Assembly: GCA_020026395.1 (NCBI GenBank)
Contig: JAHHQM010000003.1
Location: 129,499 to 193,498 of the forward strand
Length of the DNA: 64,000 nt
Reading direction: 5' to 3'
Source of the DNA: Alistipes sp.
GTDB taxonomy: Bacteria > Bacteroidota > Bacteroidia > Bacteroidales > Rikenellaceae
A program made the translations under genes and the position numbers. Shown piece after piece: positions 1 to 7,962 of this stretch (its first letter is position 1; every line of letters begins with the position of its first letter). Under the pieces are notes generated by a model, which saw only the letters and a program-made list of their open reading frames with translations, was not told the DNA's origin and searched no databases.

Positions 1-1125
1 GTTCTGTGCCTTGTGCAGGTCAATAAAGTCGATGATGACGATACCGCCCAAATCGCGCAGGCGCAACTGACGGGCAATCTCCTTGGCGGCAGCCAGGTTC
101 ACATCCATGGCAGTCTGCTCCTGGTTCTCCTCGGCCTTCGTGCGGTTACCCGAGTTCACGTCGATGACGTTCATGGCCTCGGTCTGCTCGATGATCAGGT
201 AAGCACCGCGACGCAACGACACATACTTGGCAAACTGCGATTTGATCTGCTTCGAGATGTCGAAATTGTCGAAGATGGGCACCGTACCGCGGTACATCTT
301 GACGATCTTCTCCTTCTCGGGCTGGATCTGGCGGATGTAGGAACGGATCTCCTCGAACATCGCCTCGTCATTGACGACGATCTGCGAGAAATCCTCGCTC
401 AACGAGTCGCGGATGATGGTATTGGCACGGTTCATCTCGCTCATCAGCTGGGCGGGAGCCGTATTTTTCTTGATGGCCGTGACGGTCTTCTTCCAGCGCT
501 CGATCTGCGTGCGGATGTCCTGCTCGACATCCTCGTCCTTGGCCTGCATGGCGGCCGTGCGGATGATCACACCGAAATTCTTCGGCAGCACCTCGGCGGC
601 AATGCGTTTCAGGCGACGTTTCTCGTCGGCCGAACGGATCTTCTGCGAAAGGTAAACCTTCGACGAGAACGGCACGAGTACCACGTTGCGACCCGCCAGC
701 GAAATATCGGCCGTCAGGCGGGGGCCTTTGGTCGAGATGGCCTCCTTGGCGATCTGCACCATGATCTGCTGACCGACCTGAAGGTAGTCACCGATCTTTT
801 TGCTCTTCTCCACGGCGGGCTCCAGCTTCATGGTATCGACCCGATAACCGCGTTTGCCGGGCTGCTGCGAGGAGACCAATTTATCTAACGAGGGGAATTG
901 AGACCCCAAATCGAGAAAATGGATGAAGGCATCCTTCTCGTGACCTATATTGACAAATGCCGCGTTCAAACCCGGCATGATCTTATGTACCCTTCCGAGG
1001 TAAATATCGCCCACGGCAAATCCAGTCTGGCACTGTTCCTTGCCCAACTCGACGAGAACTTTGTCCTCGCACAAGGCGATCGTCAGATCGGTCGGAGTAA
1101 CATTTACGATTAATTCTTTATTCAT
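1..1125 (-). CDS. rng: Ribonuclease G/E family endoribonuclease, N-terminal part (runs off the window)
   Basis: Cytoplasmic endoribonuclease of the RNase E/G family, which cuts single-stranded RNA in mRNA decay and rRNA maturation. I read 375 residues from the ATG at 1125 to the window edge without a stop. An S1-type OB fold lies at about residues 35-130 (GDIYLGRVHKI, then FVNIGHEKDAFIH). Both acidic patches of the DNase I-like catalytic domain are visible: NVIDVNSG with Asp322, and IIDFIDL near residue 368. The zinc-link and small domain would lie beyond base 1. The short N-terminus (MNKELIVNV) fits RNase G rather than the long RNase E of enterics. I found no consensus promoter just upstream. 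The family call is very secure; G versus E is a length-based inference. Confidence 0.93.
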   Translation of the reverse strand, partial: MNKELIVNVTPTDLTIALCEDKVLVELGKEQCQTGFAVGDIYLGRVHKIMPGLNAAFVNIGHEKDAFIHFLDLGSQFPSLDKLVSSQQPGKRGYRVDTMKLEPAVEKSKKIGDYLQVGQQIMVQIAKEAISTKGPRLTADISLAGRNVVLVPFSSKVYLSQKIRSADEKRRLKRIAAEVLPKNFGVIIRTAAMQAKDEDVEQDIRTQIERWKKTVTAIKKNTAPAQLMSEMNRANTIIRDSLSEDFSQIVVNDEAMFEEIRSYIRQIQPEKEKIVKMYRGTVPIFDNFDISKQIKSQFAKYVSLRRGAYLIIEQTEAMNVIDVNSGNRTKAEENQEQTAMDVNLAAAKEIARQLRLRDLGGIVIIDFIDLHKAQN

Positions 1126-1581
1126 ACGTGTGGCGCGCTTTCCTTCGTGAGGAAAAGTCGCGTTATGCTGATTAATATTCGGGTGTGTTGCCTTTCGGGG
1201 TAAAGCGGCAACGGGCTTTCAAAAAAAGAAGATTCCGAAATTGAATTCCCTAAATTCGGTGCATCCTTCCACGGGAGTCACACCGGGGACTCCCCTAAAA
1301 CAAAAAAAGTGCCGATTCACAAAGGACTGGTCGGGCGTGGTGCTCTTTTTCGTTCGCAACGGATCTGATCGTTTGGACGGGTGTTCCCTTTTCCGGAAGG
1401 TGACTTTTTTGGAGCGTTTGGTGCCGAATGCGTTTTCGGGCTCCTTATCCGCTTACGTTTCACGGCGTTCCGTTCGGGGTTCCGATCCTTTTCCGATGGA
1501 TCTTTCGCTGGATGATGGTTTAGAGCGTCAGGGCTTTATCTTGTCAGTCCGTATCGGACACAAATCATAACTTAAAACCTC

Positions 1582-1611
1582 TTGAATATTTTCGGCGGGG
1601 CGTTATCTTTA
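1582..1611 (+). promoter_or_regulatory. Orphan promoter-like element
   Basis: TTG at 1582-1584, 19 bases, then TATCTTTA at 1604-1611, one mismatch from the Bacteroidetes -7 consensus TAnnTTTG. It points into a region with no plus-strand gene, and a hairpin follows at 1690-1726. Confidence 0.35.
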
Positions 1612-1689
1612 CGCCCATAGGGTAGAGGCATCGGGATGCTTTCAACGGGACTATTCAATCGGGGAAGATTCCAATCAAATAAAAATAAG

Positions 1690-1726
1690 TAAAGCTAAAA
1701 GAGCAATCGGGACTCCTTTAGCTTTA
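1690..1726 (-). terminator. Terminator of the HU / mS38-like operon
   Basis: Ten-base perfect arms (TAAAGCTAAA and its complement) enclose a short loop. On the minus strand the stem is followed by a T-rich run (ACTTATTTTTATTT), which fits termination after the small gene at 1753. It could also stop a plus-strand transcript. Confidence 0.65.
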
Positions 1727-1752
1727 TCTTTCGTTAGCACAAAGGTGCTACC

Positions 1753-1845
1753 CTACTTGTTTTTCTTGTGGCGATTCTTACGAAGACGTTTTTTACGCTT
1801 ATGAGTAGCCATCTTGTGACGCTTGTGCTTCTTTCCGTTTGGCAT
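1753..1845 (-). CDS. Small very basic protein of the AURKAIP1/COX24 (mS38-like) type
   Basis: A 30-residue protein, MPNGKKHKRHKMATHKR followed by KKRLRKNRH, with more than half Lys, Arg or His. The pattern K-x-KRHKM-x-x-HK-x-KKRLRK matches the short COX24/AURKAIP1 domain, the bacterial counterpart of mitochondrial ribosomal protein mS38, which bacteria of this phylum encode as a stand-alone mini-gene. It probably binds rRNA in the small subunit; that role is inferred from the family. It lies 26 bases downstream of the HU gene on the same strand, with a terminator immediately after, so the two are probably co-transcribed. It is too short for normal gene-finding thresholds, but its composition and position make it convincing. 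Confidence 0.8.
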   Translation of the reverse strand: MPNGKKHKRHKMATHKRKKRLRKNRHKKNK

Positions 1846-1871
1846 AGTCTTAAAAGTTTAAAAGTTTGTAA

Positions 1872-2144
1872 TTATTTTACTTTTTCTGCGAAGCTCTTAG
1901 CAGGCTTGAATGCAGGAATATTGTGTTCGGGAATAGTAATCGTCGTATTCTTCGAGATGTTGCGGGCAACCTTCTGTGCGCGTTTCTTTACGATGAAGCT
2001 ACCAAAACCGCGAAGATAAACATTCTCATCCTGAATCAAAGAACCTTTCACACTCTCCATGAATGCTTCTACGACGGTCAGCACCTGCACTTTCTCGATA
2101 CCGGTGCTCTTTGCGATCTCTGTTACGATATCTGCCTTTGTCAT
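1872..2144 (-). CDS. HU-family DNA-binding protein
   Basis: Nucleoid-associated histone-like protein that binds and bends DNA as a dimer. Its 90 residues match the usual HU length. It begins MTKADIVTEIAKSTGI, has the glycine turn RGFGSF near residue 45, and has the DNA-embracing arm with TITIPEHNIPAFKPAK, where the intercalating proline of the RNPxT-type arm is replaced by the IPEHN variant common in Bacteroidetes. A near-perfect primary-sigma promoter stands about 50 bases upstream (2193-2223), and the mS38-like gene follows 26 bases later. HU versus IHF cannot be settled from sequence alone, but a single homodimeric HU is most likely. Confidence 0.95.
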   Translation of the reverse strand: MTKADIVTEIAKSTGIEKVQVLTVVEAFMESVKGSLIQDENVYLRGFGSFIVKKRAQKVARNISKNTTITIPEHNIPAFKPAKSFAEKVK

Positions 2145-2192
2145 GTCTGGATATAAAATTTAAGTATAAATATAATTTTTCTCTTGAGACTG

Positions 2193-2223
2193 CAAATATA
2201 CGTTTTATTTGCGGATCCGCCAA
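2193..2223 (-). promoter_or_regulatory. Promoter of the HU gene
   Basis: On the minus strand: TTG (2223-2221), 20 bases, then TATATTTG (2200-2193), a perfect Bacteroidetes -7 element. Start of transcription is expected near 2186, giving a leader of about 40 bases. Confidence 0.8.
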
Positions 2224-2432
2224 GGATCGGCATTTTTTTTTCAAAATTTTTAATCAGTTATGATTCAACGAGTTGCATTTTCGGGGTTTTCCAGAAGGCG
2301 TCACCACTATTCAAACAGCTAAATATCAAACGATTAACCCGTTTTACAAAACCCAAAAACCGTCTCAAATGCACTTTGCGGGGGCGGGGTAAGTAAATAA
2401 TTTTCAGCGCCCCGCTAATAATAAAGGGGTGT

Positions 2433-2463
2433 TTTGCGTTTATGAATAAAAAGATTAAATTTG
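2433..2463 (+). promoter_or_regulatory. Promoter of porX
   Basis: TTTG ending at 2436, 19 bases, then TAAATTTG at 2456-2463; both elements are perfect. The porX ATG lies 23 bases downstream. Confidence 0.82.
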
Positions 2464-2486
2464 CAAACCATTAATCCGAAAATTCT

Positions 2487-4037
2487 ATGGTCAAAATACT
2501 TTGGGTTGACGACGAAGTCGAACTCCTCAAACCCCACGTCCTCTTCCTGAAAGGCAAGGGCTACGAAGTGGACACCTGCAACAACGGCTACGATGCCATC
2601 GACATGGCCAGCGACGTGGCCTACGATCTGATCATCCTCGACGAAATGATGCCCGGCATGACGGGACTCGAGACGCTTCCCCAGATCAAGGAAGTGCGCC
2701 CCACCACGCCCGTCATCATGGTCACCAAGAGCGAGGAGGAGAACATCATGGACAAGGCCATCGGGTCGAAGATTGCCGACTACCTGATCAAGCCCGTGAA
2801 TCCCAACCAGGTACTCCTGTCGATCAAAAAAAACGTACACCAGCAGCAGCTCGTCACCGAGCAGACGACGGCCGACTATCGGTCGGAATTCGGGCGCATT
2901 TCGCAATCGCTGCAAATGGCCGACACGTTCCAGGACTGGTGTTCGCTCTACCGCAAGATCACCTCGTGGGAGATCGAGCTGGACTCCTCGACCGACCAGA
3001 GCATCAAGGAGGTACTCTCCTACCAGAAAAACGAAGCGAACCACGAATTCTGCAAGTTCGTGCGCCGCAACTATTATAATTGGATCAACAAACGCGCCAC
3101 CGACACGCCCGTCATGTCGCACACGCTGATGCGCAACCGCATCTTCCCCGTGGCCGACGAGAACAAGAAGACGACGCTGCTTCTGATCGACAATTTCCGT
3201 TACGACCAGTGGCGTTCGATCTCGTCGCTGCTTCGCGGTTACTACGATGTGGAGACCGACGATTTCTTCTGCGCGATCCTCCCCACCGCCACCCAATATG
3301 CGCGTAACGCCATTTTTGCGGGACTGATGCCCCTGTCGATCGACAAACTGATGCCCAACAAATGGCTCAACGACAACGAGGACGGCGGAAAGAACCAATA
3401 CGAGGAGGAGTTCTTAAAACGCCTCATGGCACAGAACGGCAAGAATTGGAAATTCTCGTTCGACAAGCTGGTGCGCCCCGAGCAGGGACGACGCCTGTTA
3501 GACAACATCCAGAAGGTTTACGATGCCGATTTCTCGGTCATCGTCTACAACTTCCTCGACATCCTCTCGCACGCCCGTACCGAGACCGAGATCATCCGCG
3601 AGCTGACCGAGGACGAAGCCGCCTTCCGTTCGCTGACCCGTTCGTGGTTCGAGCATTCGGACTTGTACACCATCCTCAAGATGCTCTCCGAGAAGGGACA
3701 CACGGTGGTGATCACCTCCGACCACGGTACGATCCGCGTGGATAATCCCGTGAAGGTGACCGGAGACCGCGAAACCTCGTCGAACCTGCGTTACAAGACG
3801 GGGCGTAACCTGTCGTACAACTCCAAGGAGGTCTACGAGGTGCTGCGTCCCGAGGACATCCAGCTGCCGTCGAGCAACCTCACGTCGAGCTACATCTTCG
3901 CCTACAACAGCGATTTTCTGATCTACAACAACGACGCGAACCGCCACATCCGCTACTACCGCAACACGTTCCAGCACGGCGGTATCTCGATGGAGGAGAT
4001 GATCGTGCCGTACATTGTTTTGAAACCGAAAAAGTAG
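2487..4037 (+). CDS. porX: PorX: response regulator fused to a PglZ alkaline-phosphatase-like domain
   Basis: Regulator of the type IX secretion system, working with the PorY kinase in species studied. The protein has 516 residues, the normal PorX length. Residues 1-120 form a complete receiver: acidic pocket Asp8/Asp9, phospho-acceptor Asp52 in LIILDEMMPG, Thr80, and Lys102-Pro103. A helical linker leads to the PglZ domain (about 210-516) with metal-site motifs LLIDNFRYD (Asp235), PTATQYAR (266-273, nucleophile threonine), TSDHG (Asp412, His413) and FQHGG (His497). All catalytic residues are present, so phosphodiesterase activity on oligonucleotides, as reported for the family, is likely. 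It has its own strong promoter; the tsaE promoter overlaps its stop. T9SS structural genes are not in this window. Confidence 0.95.
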   Translation: MVKILWVDDEVELLKPHVLFLKGKGYEVDTCNNGYDAIDMASDVAYDLIILDEMMPGMTGLETLPQIKEVRPTTPVIMVTKSEEENIMDKAIGSKIADYLIKPVNPNQVLLSIKKNVHQQQLVTEQTTADYRSEFGRISQSLQMADTFQDWCSLYRKITSWEIELDSSTDQSIKEVLSYQKNEANHEFCKFVRRNYYNWINKRATDTPVMSHTLMRNRIFPVADENKKTTLLLIDNFRYDQWRSISSLLRGYYDVETDDFFCAILPTATQYARNAIFAGLMPLSIDKLMPNKWLNDNEDGGKNQYEEEFLKRLMAQNGKNWKFSFDKLVRPEQGRRLLDNIQKVYDADFSVIVYNFLDILSHARTETEIIRELTEDEAAFRSLTRSWFEHSDLYTILKMLSEKGHTVVITSDHGTIRVDNPVKVTGDRETSSNLRYKTGRNLSYNSKEVYEVLRPEDIQLPSSNLTSSYIFAYNSDFLIYNNDANRHIRYYRNTFQHGGISMEEMIVPYIVLKPKK

Positions 4038-4045
4038 TATATTTG
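4015..4045 (+). promoter_or_regulatory. Promoter of tsaE, overlapping the porX stop
   Basis: TTG at 4015-4017 inside the last porX codons, 20 bases, then TATATTTG at 4038-4045 directly after the porX stop. The GTG start follows 22 bases later. Confidence 0.72.
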
Positions 4046-4067
4046 CACCGATAAAATCAAAATAAAA

Positions 4068-4499
4068 GTGGAAAACAACAACATAAGAACCATACACATC
4101 ACTTCGGAGGACGGCCTGAAAGAGGTCGCCGAAGCGATCATCGAAGCCACGGGACGCCGCACGGTGGTGGTATTCCGAGGTGAAATGGGCGCGGGAAAAA
4201 CCACGCTGATCCGCGAGATCGCCTCGCAGCTCGGCGTCGAGGACACCGTCACCAGCCCCACGTTCGCCATCGTCAACCAGTACAAGGGTGCAGGCGACCG
4301 CAACATCTATCACTTCGATTTCTACCGCATCAACGACATCCGCGAAGCCTACGATTTCGGCTACGAGGAGTATTTCTATTCGGGTGACCTGTGCCTGGTG
4401 GAGTGGCCCGAGAAGATCGAGCAGTTACTGCCCGAAAATGTCGTGACGGTGCGCATCACGGTCGATGACGAGACCTCGCGTACCTTCGAAATCGAATAA
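4068..4499 (+). CDS. tsaE: tRNA threonylcarbamoyladenosine biosynthesis ATPase TsaE
   Basis: P-loop ATPase that partners TsaD and TsaB in making N6-threonylcarbamoyladenosine at position 37 of ANN-decoding tRNAs. It has 143 residues, typical for the family. Walker A is GEMGAGKT (38-45). The family signatures SPTFAIVNQY, HFDFYR and LVEWPE follow in order. The start is GTG at 4068: no in-frame ATG gives an intact N-terminus, and the promoter lies 22 bases upstream. The gene for a START-like protein follows after 31 bases. Confidence 0.95.
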   Translation: MENNNIRTIHITSEDGLKEVAEAIIEATGRRTVVVFRGEMGAGKTTLIREIASQLGVEDTVTSPTFAIVNQYKGAGDRNIYHFDFYRINDIREAYDFGYEEYFYSGDLCLVEWPEKIEQLLPENVVTVRITVDDETSRTFEIE

Positions 4500-4530
4500 G
4501 CAACCCTTAATCCCCGTCAAAAATCAAACA

Positions 4531-4971
4531 ATGAAAGAATACGTTTCGCAACAACACCAGATCCTCCGCCCCGTAGAGCAGATCTTCACGGCAATCAGCA
4601 ATTTCGAGAACCTCACGCCCGCCCTCAAAGACCGTGTCGAGGAGTGGCAGGCCACCGAGCGCACCTGCTCGTTCAAGGCCAAGGGCTTCACCGTACGTCT
4701 CCTGATGGACGAGAAGGTCGAGAACAAGCACATCAAGATCATCGGCGATCAGGGTGGCGTGCCCATCGATTTCGCCTTCTGGATTCAGCTGCACAAGGTT
4801 TCGGACTACGACACCCGCATGCGACTGGTACTCCACGTCGAATTGAACATGATGATGAAGATGATGATCGGCGGCAAATTGCAGAAAGGTCTGGATCAGG
4901 TTGCCGAGCAGCTGGCCAACGCCATGAACGGCATCATGCCCCAGGGTATGCCTGCCGACTTCAAGTTCTAA
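4531..4971 (+). CDS. SRPBCC (START-like) domain protein
   Basis: A 146-residue cytosolic protein that fills a single SRPBCC/polyketide cyclase-like fold: an N-terminal strand with a helix pair (PVEQIFTAISNFENL), six strands, and a long C-terminal helix (KGLDQVAEQLANAMNGI). Such folds hold hydrophobic ligands; the ligand here is unknown. I chose the ATG at 4531 because the in-frame upstream start lies inside tsaE and adds a segment without similarity to the fold. It is probably co-transcribed with tsaE and ends at a strong bidirectional terminator. Confidence 0.82.
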   Translation: MKEYVSQQHQILRPVEQIFTAISNFENLTPALKDRVEEWQATERTCSFKAKGFTVRLLMDEKVENKHIKIIGDQGGVPIDFAFWIQLHKVSDYDTRMRLVLHVELNMMMKMMIGGKLQKGLDQVAEQLANAMNGIMPQGMPADFKF

Positions 4972-4990
4972 GGCAAAGGCCTTTAAACAC

Positions 4991-5027
4991 AAAAAAAGTC
5001 CGAATTCCTCAAGATTCGGACTTTTTT
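4991..5027. terminator. Bidirectional terminator between the START-like and NUDIX genes
   Basis: Arms AAAAAGTCCGAAT and ATTCGGACTTTTTT enclose an 8-base loop; there is a T run on both strands, serving two convergent genes. Confidence 0.88.
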
Positions 5028-5040
5028 ATTTTATGCACCG

Positions 5041-5649
5041 TTACTTGCGCCACATGGCCTCCGCCACGCAACGGATCGTGGGGAAGGTATTTTTCAGATG
5101 CTCCCGCACCTCGTCTTCGGTACACCACACGACCGATGTGATGTCCTCCTCGGTCTGGGGTTTGAGGTCGGCACGCTGCACCTCCCGAAGTTCATACCAA
5201 TAGGTACATTTGACCTCCCATCGGTGATTCGGCTCGAAATAGTAGGCATGCCACGTACGGCACAACTCGCGCAGAATCTCACCCCGCACGGCCGTCTCCT
5301 CTTCGATCTCGCGTACGGCCGTTTCCTCGTAAGTTTCGCCCGCCTCGACATGGCCTTTGGGAAAATCCCAACGCCCGCGGCGCGACATCATCAGCCACTC
5401 GCCCCGCTCGTTACGGACCACTCCGCCCGCAGCCTCGACACAGGCAAATTCACGTTTGAAATCCGAAAAAGTTTGATCGGGATCTCCCGAAATAATCAAA
5501 ATGCTATTGTGCGTTTCGAGCATTTTAAGTACCTTCGTGCATAATAAACCCTCGTCACCCGCGATGACCAACGCATCGGATGTGGCGGCGTCGGCTTGTT
5601 CCGAAGAAAACACCACCGGCTTATCGGTAAAATAGATGATGTGTTTCAT
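5041..5649 (-). CDS. NUDIX hydrolase
   Basis: Hydrolase of a nucleoside-diphosphate-linked substrate. Of 202 residues, the first ~70 form an uncharacterised N-terminal part, followed by a NUDIX domain with an intact box, GHVEAGETYEETAVREIEEE (Gly, the REIEEE helix and the trailing hydrophobic), preceded by RGRWDFPKGH. The FPKG-type motif resembles diadenosine-polyphosphate/diphosphoinositol-type members, but the substrate cannot be assigned. I chose the ATG at 5649 (MKHIIYFTD); longer frames upstream run through the promoter into the divergent peptidase gene. Promoter at 5673-5702; shares a terminator with the START-like gene. Confidence 0.88.
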   Translation of the reverse strand: MKHIIYFTDKPVVFSSEQADAATSDALVIAGDEGLLCTKVLKMLETHNSILIISGDPDQTFSDFKREFACVEAAGGVVRNERGEWLMMSRRGRWDFPKGHVEAGETYEETAVREIEEETAVRGEILRELCRTWHAYYFEPNHRWEVKCTYWYELREVQRADLKPQTEEDITSVVWCTEDEVREHLKNTFPTIRCVAEAMWRK

Positions 5650-5672
5650 GATCTTTAACCTGAATTGATTGC

Positions 5673-5702
5673 CAAAATTAAACATAAATGAACAAATCCA
5701 AA
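5673..5702 (-). promoter_or_regulatory. Promoter of the NUDIX gene
   Basis: Minus strand: TTTG (5702-5699), 18 bases, TAATTTTG (5680-5673). The spacer is one or two bases shorter than ideal. Confidence 0.6.
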
Positions 5703-5707
5703 CAGAA

Positions 5708-7819
5708 ATGAAAAAAATTCTCCTATCTATGGCTATTGCAGCATTGGGACTGACCGGTTGCGGGGAACAACCGCAGACGGGGTCTTTGGAAATCAACAAC
5801 GCGCTCACACCGCAGGAAATCGCCGCAGGACGCATGACGCCCGAAGTGATGTGGAAGATGCGTCGTGCAGGTTCGTCGCGCCTGTCGCCCGACGGCCAGA
5901 AACTCATCTACACGCTGACCGATTACAGCATGTCGGAGAACCGCGGTATCTCGACCATCTGGCTCAAGGACATGGCATCGGGTAAGGAGGTCTCGCTGAC
6001 CGACTACTCGTCGAACAACTCGTCGCCCGAATGGAGCGCCGACGGCCGGAAGATCCGTTTCATCTCCTCGAGAAGCGGTTCGGCACAGGTTTGGGAGATG
6101 GACACCGAGGGTAAAAACCTCCGCCAGCTGACCCATTTCGCCAAGGATGTCGAGGGCTTCGGCATCAACTCGACCGACAACAAAGCCTGGTATGCCATGC
6201 GCGTTCACGCCGCCGACCACCGTTCGGCCGACGTCTACAAGGACATGCCCAAATCGAAGGCACGTATCTACGACGATCTGATGGTTCGTCACTGGAACTA
6301 CTGGGATATGGGCGAATACCTCCACATCTTCGTGGGTGATCTGACGACACAGGGCATCTCGGAGGGCGTGGACATCATCGGCAAGGATTCGGCCTGGGAT
6401 GCACCGCTTGCCCCCTATTTCGACATGGGCGAGATCGCATGGAGCAACAACGGCAAGCTGTTGGCCTACACCTGCAAACCCCTGAAGGGCAAAGCCTATG
6501 CCACTTCGACCGATTCCGACATCTTCGTGTACGACACCGAGAACGGCTCGACGCAGAACATCTGCAAGCCGGACGAATCACAACGCAACAACCTGCCCGG
6601 TTACGACAAGTATCCCGTATGGTCGCCCGACGATCAGAAGATCGCCTTCGCATCGCAGCGTCGTCCGGGCAACGAGTCCGACAAATCGCGTCTGTTCGTC
6701 TTCGACCGCAAAACCGCCGAGATGAAGGATCTGACGGCCGATTTCGACTACAACTCGCAGAATGTGGTTTGGGCAAACAACGACCAGCTTTATTTCATCG
6801 CTCCGATCCACGCCACGCATCAGATCTGCCGCGTGAATGCTGTCGATCCCGAGGTTGAAGTCCTCACGAAGGGTGATCACGACATCAACGCCTTCTCGAT
6901 GGCCGAGGGTCGCATCGTTGCCGAGATGCAGTCGATCAGCAAGGCAACCGAACTCTACGAAGTAAACTCGGAGGGTGCACTCAAGCAGATTACCGATGTA
7001 AACAAAGAGATCTACGACCACATCAAGATGGGCGAGGTGCAGAAGCGTTGGGTAAAGACCACCGACGGCAAAGAGATGCTGACGTGGGTAATCCTCCCGC
7101 CCGATTTCGACTCATCGAAGAAATATCCCGTACTGCTCTACTGCCAGGGTGGCCCGCAGAGTGTCGTTTCGCAGTTCTGGAGCTACCGCTGGAACTTCCA
7201 GCTGATGGCTGCCCGGGGTTACATCGTCGTTGCCCCGAACCGTCGCGGTCTGCCGTCGTTCGGTCAGGAGTGGCTCGACCAGATCTCGGGCGACTACTCG
7301 GGTCAGAACATTCAGGACTACCTGTCGGCCATTGACGACGTTGCCAAGGAGCCGTGGGCTGACGAGAACCGCATGGGTTGCGTCGGTGCTTCGTACGGCG
7401 GTTACTCGACCTACTACCTCGCAGGTCACCACGACAAGCGTTTCAAGGCCTTCATCGCTCACTGCGGTATCTTCAACTTCGAATCGATGTATGGCGAGAC
7501 CGAGGAGTTGTTCTTCCTGATCAACGACTATGGCGGTTCGTACTTCGACAAGGACAACGCCGTAGCCGTACGTTCGTATGCCAACTCGCCCCACAAGTCG
7601 GTCGACAAGTGGGACACCCCGATTCTGATCTTCACGGGCGAATACGACTACCGTATCCCCTACACCCAGTCGTTGCAGGCCTTCACGGCCGCCAAGATGC
7701 GCGGTATTCCCGCCCGTCTGGTATCGTTCGAGGACGAAGCACACCAGGTGTTCAAGCCCCAGAACTCGCTCGTATGGCAGCGTGAATTCTTCGGTTGGTT
7801 GGACAAATATCTGAAATAG
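5708..7819 (+). CDS. S9-family serine peptidase lipoprotein (DPP5/acylaminoacyl-peptidase type)
   Basis: Exported exopeptidase expected to release dipeptides from oligopeptides in the periplasm or on the outer membrane. Of 703 residues, the first ~20 are a lipoprotein signal (MKKILLSMAIAALGLTGC). A seven-bladed propeller follows, with repeated SPDG/WSADG/WSPDD motifs, and then an alpha/beta-hydrolase domain from about residue 450. The catalytic triad is visible: Ser562 in GASYGGYS, Asp647 in GEYDYRIPYTQ, His679 in EDEAHQVF. I chose the ATG at 5708 because it gives the signal peptide directly. DPP5 is the closest-looking member; prolyl tripeptidyl peptidase or another S9C enzyme is possible. 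Complements the S46 peptidase at 45.5 kb and the OPT transporter. Confidence 0.92.
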   Translation: MKKILLSMAIAALGLTGCGEQPQTGSLEINNALTPQEIAAGRMTPEVMWKMRRAGSSRLSPDGQKLIYTLTDYSMSENRGISTIWLKDMASGKEVSLTDYSSNNSSPEWSADGRKIRFISSRSGSAQVWEMDTEGKNLRQLTHFAKDVEGFGINSTDNKAWYAMRVHAADHRSADVYKDMPKSKARIYDDLMVRHWNYWDMGEYLHIFVGDLTTQGISEGVDIIGKDSAWDAPLAPYFDMGEIAWSNNGKLLAYTCKPLKGKAYATSTDSDIFVYDTENGSTQNICKPDESQRNNLPGYDKYPVWSPDDQKIAFASQRRPGNESDKSRLFVFDRKTAEMKDLTADFDYNSQNVVWANNDQLYFIAPIHATHQICRVNAVDPEVEVLTKGDHDINAFSMAEGRIVAEMQSISKATELYEVNSEGALKQITDVNKEIYDHIKMGEVQKRWVKTTDGKEMLTWVILPPDFDSSKKYPVLLYCQGGPQSVVSQFWSYRWNFQLMAARGYIVVAPNRRGLPSFGQEWLDQISGDYSGQNIQDYLSAIDDVAKEPWADENRMGCVGASYGGYSTYYLAGHHDKRFKAFIAHCGIFNFESMYGETEELFFLINDYGGSYFDKDNAVAVRSYANSPHKSVDKWDTPILIFTGEYDYRIPYTQSLQAFTAAKMRGIPARLVSFEDEAHQVFKPQNSLVWQREFFGWLDKYLK

Positions 7820-7842
7820 ACGTCCGACTTCCGACAAACACA

Positions 7843-7881
7843 ACACCCCGACATCCTCTCGAGATGTCGGGGTGTTTTTTT
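7843..7881 (+). terminator. Terminator of the S9 peptidase gene
   Basis: Thirteen-base perfect arms (ACACCCCGACATC and complement), a 7-base loop, then seven Ts. Confidence 0.92.
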
Positions 7882-7891
7882 ATATGGACAT

Positions 7892-7938
7892 AAAAAAAGC
7901 GGGGAAACCTTCTTTTAAGAAAGGTTCACCACGCTTGT
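7892..7938 (-). terminator. Terminator of the lytic transglycosylase gene
   Basis: On the minus strand, AAGCG...GAACCTTTCTT pairs with AAGAAGGTTTC...CGCTT with a small internal mismatch, followed by a T run. Confidence 0.78.
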
Positions 7939-7962
7939 TTTAACGATTCGGAAAGTTACGGC

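Larger units (their letters stand above)
1126..1752. other. Intergenic region with a possible orphan plus-strand transcript
   Basis: No convincing gene in 627 bases. The only sizeable frame (1241-1570, plus) has no recognisable domain and an unnatural composition. A plus-strand promoter-like pair (TTG at 1582, TATCTTTA at 1604) is followed about 80 bases later by the hairpin at 1690-1726, so a small RNA is possible. The rest shows nothing I can name. Confidence 0.5.

Noticed and set aside
13..888. A 291-codon plus-strand frame at the left edge
   Set aside because: Complement of the RNase G gene, whose catalytic motifs read cleanly on the minus strand.
1241..1570. A 109-codon plus-strand frame in the rng upstream region
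   Set aside because: No domain, unusual composition, and no promoter correctly placed before it; the candidate promoter at 1582 lies after it.
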